A DNA stretch of 7,758 bases, taken from Gammaproteobacteria bacterium. Lineage in GTDB: Bacteria; Pseudomonadota; Gammaproteobacteria; GRL18. Made by a program: the position numbers and the translations under genes. The stretch's first letter is position 1; each line of letters opens with the position of its first letter. The notes below the pieces were generated by a model that worked only from the letters and a program-made list of their open reading frames with translations, was not told the origin of the DNA and did no database searches. Below are positions 6,655 to 7,758 of this stretch, one piece after another. Location: contig JALTKC010000046.1 in assembly GCA_027076245.1 (NCBI GenBank), positions 1 through 7,758 of the forward strand, in the 5' to 3' direction.

Positions 6655-7050
6655 CTATTGCACCCGTCCCATAACTGTAAAGCTTTTGATAAAAGGTCCG
6701 GCCATACGGGGATCTTTTATCATGGCTTTGTAATCACCAACGGCAAACTTTAATTTGCGTGTAGTATAGGCCGCACCCAGACCCATCATACCCATTTCTT
6801 TCTGCATCCAGTCCTTCCAGGCGCTTTCTTTAGCTCTTAAATCCCAGTTGGCCTGTTCACCACGATAACTTCCAGCCGATACGGCTCTGCCGTTTTCAAT
6901 ATTAATGACTCCGCGAGGCTGTTCATCACCATCAAAGCCGTAGGCGATAGTAGAATTGAAACTGATTTTTTCCAGTGCGTCTGACAGATTGCTTTCATTA
7001 TTCCACTCTTCCATGAATTTTTTCATCCATTGATCTGAAAAAAGCTCCAT
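6655..7050 (-). CDS. SCP-2/sterol-carrier-like small protein
   Basis: A 131-residue soluble protein with no signal peptide or membrane segment. It starts MELFSDQWMKKFMEEWNNE, has a central strand-rich part (ISFNSTIAYGF, GVINIENGRAVSAGSY, NWDLRAKESAWKDW) and ends with YTTRKLKFAVGDYKAMIKDP and MAGPFIKSFTVMGRV. The order, with a W-x-W acceptor region followed by a GDY-AMIKDP segment, resembles bacterial proteins annotated as SCP-2 sterol transfer family, which have a hydrophobic ligand pocket. That assignment is from memory of the family, and the ligand is unknown. ATG 7050 is preferred over the ATG at 7089 because a strong ribosome site (AAAGGAGAG, GGAG at 7060-7057) lies 6 bases upstream of it, and the upstream 13 codons (MYLTHIW and on) look like leader sequence. 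It is convergent with the phosphatase and divergent from radA, so it is probably a single-gene transcript. Confidence 0.7.
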   Translation of the reverse strand: MELFSDQWMKKFMEEWNNESNLSDALEKISFNSTIAYGFDGDEQPRGVINIENGRAVSAGSYRGEQANWDLRAKESAWKDWMQKEMGMMGLGAAYTTRKLKFAVGDYKAMIKDPRMAGPFIKSFTVMGRVQ

Positions 7051-7273
7051 AATACTCTCCTTTGGATACCATATATGTGTTAGGTACAATACAATCTACG
7101 TAGTATTTTTTATAATGACCGAAATGATGATCCGGTTATGTATTGTTAATCACTATAATATTACAAACAAAATATAATTAAAATGCTATTTACTAATATT
7201 CTTATATGGATAAGGGTGAACCCCAATCTAATAAACCTGATGAAAAACCTAAAACCTGTTACGGAAACCATTT
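7051..7273. other. AT-rich divergent intergenic region between the SCP-2-like gene and radA
   Basis: This 223-base gap must contain promoters for both divergent genes. Three exact TATAAT hexamers occur on the plus strand (7111-7116, 7154-7159, 7173-7178), but none has a convincing TTGACA-like box 16-18 bases upstream, so I cannot pick the radA promoter. A perfect palindrome CTACGTAG lies at 7096-7103, overlapping a wider AATAC...GTATT inverted repeat (7088-7107); it is a possible operator, or chance. I see no tRNA, riboswitch or convincing sRNA. A 26-codon ORF starts at 7206 and is listed separately. Confidence 0.5.
7055..7065 (-). promoter_or_regulatory. Strong Shine-Dalgarno fixing the start of the SCP-2-like gene
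   Basis: On the minus strand, CCAAAGGAGAG (7065-7055) lies 4 bases before the ATG at 7050-7048. It is the clearest ribosome site in the window. It makes the upstream in-frame ATG at 7089-7087 unlikely as the start, since that start would place this site inside the coding region. Confidence 0.75.
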
Positions 7274-7286
7274 GTGGCAAAAATAA
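7206..7286 (+). CDS. Possible 26-codon ORF overlapping the radA start (doubtful)
   Basis: An ATG at 7206 opens 26 codons (MDKGEPQSNKPDEKPK, then TCYGNHLWQK) ending with TAA at 7284-7286, so it overlaps the first 13 bases of radA in another frame. The predicted peptide is strongly hydrophilic and matches nothing I recognise. No Shine-Dalgarno precedes it; the upstream bases are AT-rich and an in-frame stop lies at 7194-7196. If translated, it could couple to radA initiation, since its stop lies just past the radA GTG. The more likely reading is a chance ORF. Confidence 0.15.
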   Translation: MDKGEPQSNKPDEKPKTCYGNHLWQK

Positions 7287-7758
7287 AATCAGTATATGTT
7301 TGCAGTGAATGCGGTGCAGAGCACAGTAAATGGCAGGGACAGTGCAGTGAGTGCGGTAACTGGAATTGTCTGAGTGAAACCATTGCACAGCCTGCCTCCA
7401 GACATAATAAACTTCCCCGTCATGAAGGCTATAGCGGTCATCTTTCAGAAGTACAGACACTGGATCAGATCAACCTGGAAAAACTGCCTCGCATCCATAC
7501 CGGCTCGCAGGAGCTGGACAGAGTTCTGGGCGGCGGTATTGTACCGGGCTCTGCGGTTCTCATTGGAGGGCATCCCGGAGCCGGTAAAAGTACCTTGTTA
7601 TTGCAGACCTTATGTGAGCTGGCAGAACGTATGCCGGCACTGTATGTTACGGGTGAAGAATCATTACAGCAGGTGGCCATGCGGGCTAAACGCCTGGGCC
7701 TGCCAGATAAAAATCTTCAGCTGCTATCAGAAACCAGTGTTGAAGCTATTTGTGAGAC
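7274..7758 (+). CDS. radA: DNA repair/recombination protein RadA, N-terminal part (3' end outside window)
   Basis: RadA (Sms) is a RecA-like, DnaB-related ATPase that promotes branch migration and processing of recombination intermediates. The visible 161 codons hold the N-terminal zinc finger (C10-x2-C13, C24-x2-C27, in VCSECG and QCSECGNW), the lead-in LPRIHTGSQELDRVLGGGIV and the Walker A motif GGHPGAGKST with K105 (codon 7586-7588), followed by LYVTGEESLQQVAMRAKRLG. All match E. coli RadA closely. The Walker B, KNRFG and Lon-like C-terminal regions lie beyond the window. I start at GTG 7274: translation from there reads VAKIKSVYVC, matching the MAK start of homologues, and an in-frame TAA lies at 7250-7252. 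GGA at 7263-7265 may serve as a weak ribosome site, 8 bases upstream. Confidence 0.95.
   Translation, partial: MAKIKSVYVCSECGAEHSKWQGQCSECGNWNCLSETIAQPASRHNKLPRHEGYSGHLSEVQTLDQINLEKLPRIHTGSQELDRVLGGGIVPGSAVLIGGHPGAGKSTLLLQTLCELAERMPALYVTGEESLQQVAMRAKRLGLPDKNLQLLSETSVEAICE

Noticed and set aside
7051..7089. Longer form of the SCP-2-like protein from the ATG at 7089
   Set aside because: A strong Shine-Dalgarno (GGAG at 7060-7057) sits just before the internal ATG at 7050, and the extra 13 residues do not look like part of the domain.
7161..7460. 99-codon open frame on the minus strand across the intergenic region and radA
   Set aside because: It overlaps the radA zinc finger region antisense, has no ribosome site, and its product looks like translated AT-rich spacer.
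1..7758. CRISPR array, insertion sequence, tRNA/rRNA or defence system
   Set aside because: I found no regularly spaced repeats, transposase motifs, terminal inverted repeats or recognisable RNA genes; the only mobile element is the intein.

Overview
The window looks like the chromosome of a gammaproteobacterium outside the Enterobacterales. The DnaB C-terminus, PepN and RadA align closely, from memory, with their E. coli counterparts, and alr directly follows dnaB as it does in many gammaproteobacteria. GC content is moderate: most hand-counted 60-base stretches fall between about 40 and 53%. I cannot name a genus from the sequence.

Layout. Bases 1-1627 are the 3' part of dnaB (replicative helicase), interrupted in frame by a 429-residue intein (140-1426). 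The intein has complete splicing motifs and both DOD (LAGLIDADG-type) homing endonuclease motifs. After it, on the same strand and tightly packed, come alr (alanine racemase; 15-base gap), pepN (family M1 aminopeptidase N; overlaps alr by 8 bases) and a secreted alkaline phosphatase (its ATG directly follows the pepN stop). These four probably share transcripts. A convergent gene on the minus strand (6655-7050) encodes a 131-residue protein resembling SCP-2/sterol-carrier-like proteins, with its own probable terminator at 6597-6645. An AT-rich 223-base region (7051-7273) separates it from the divergently transcribed radA, which begins with GTG at 7274 and runs off the window end.

How the genes relate. 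DnaB and RadA act in replication and recombination, Alr supplies D-alanine for peptidoglycan, PepN trims peptides in the cytoplasm, and the phosphatase releases phosphate in the periplasm. The sequence gives no sign of one shared pathway; this is a housekeeping neighbourhood. The mobile and most unusual component is the intein, which sits between the conserved LSQLNR segment and the GKQRNG segment of DnaB, so splicing must precede helicase function. I found no RNA genes, insertion sequences, CRISPR array or defence system. Smaller curiosities are a 15-bp in-frame tandem duplication in pepN, a perfect 9-bp hairpin inside the phosphatase gene, and a 26-codon ORF overlapping the radA start.
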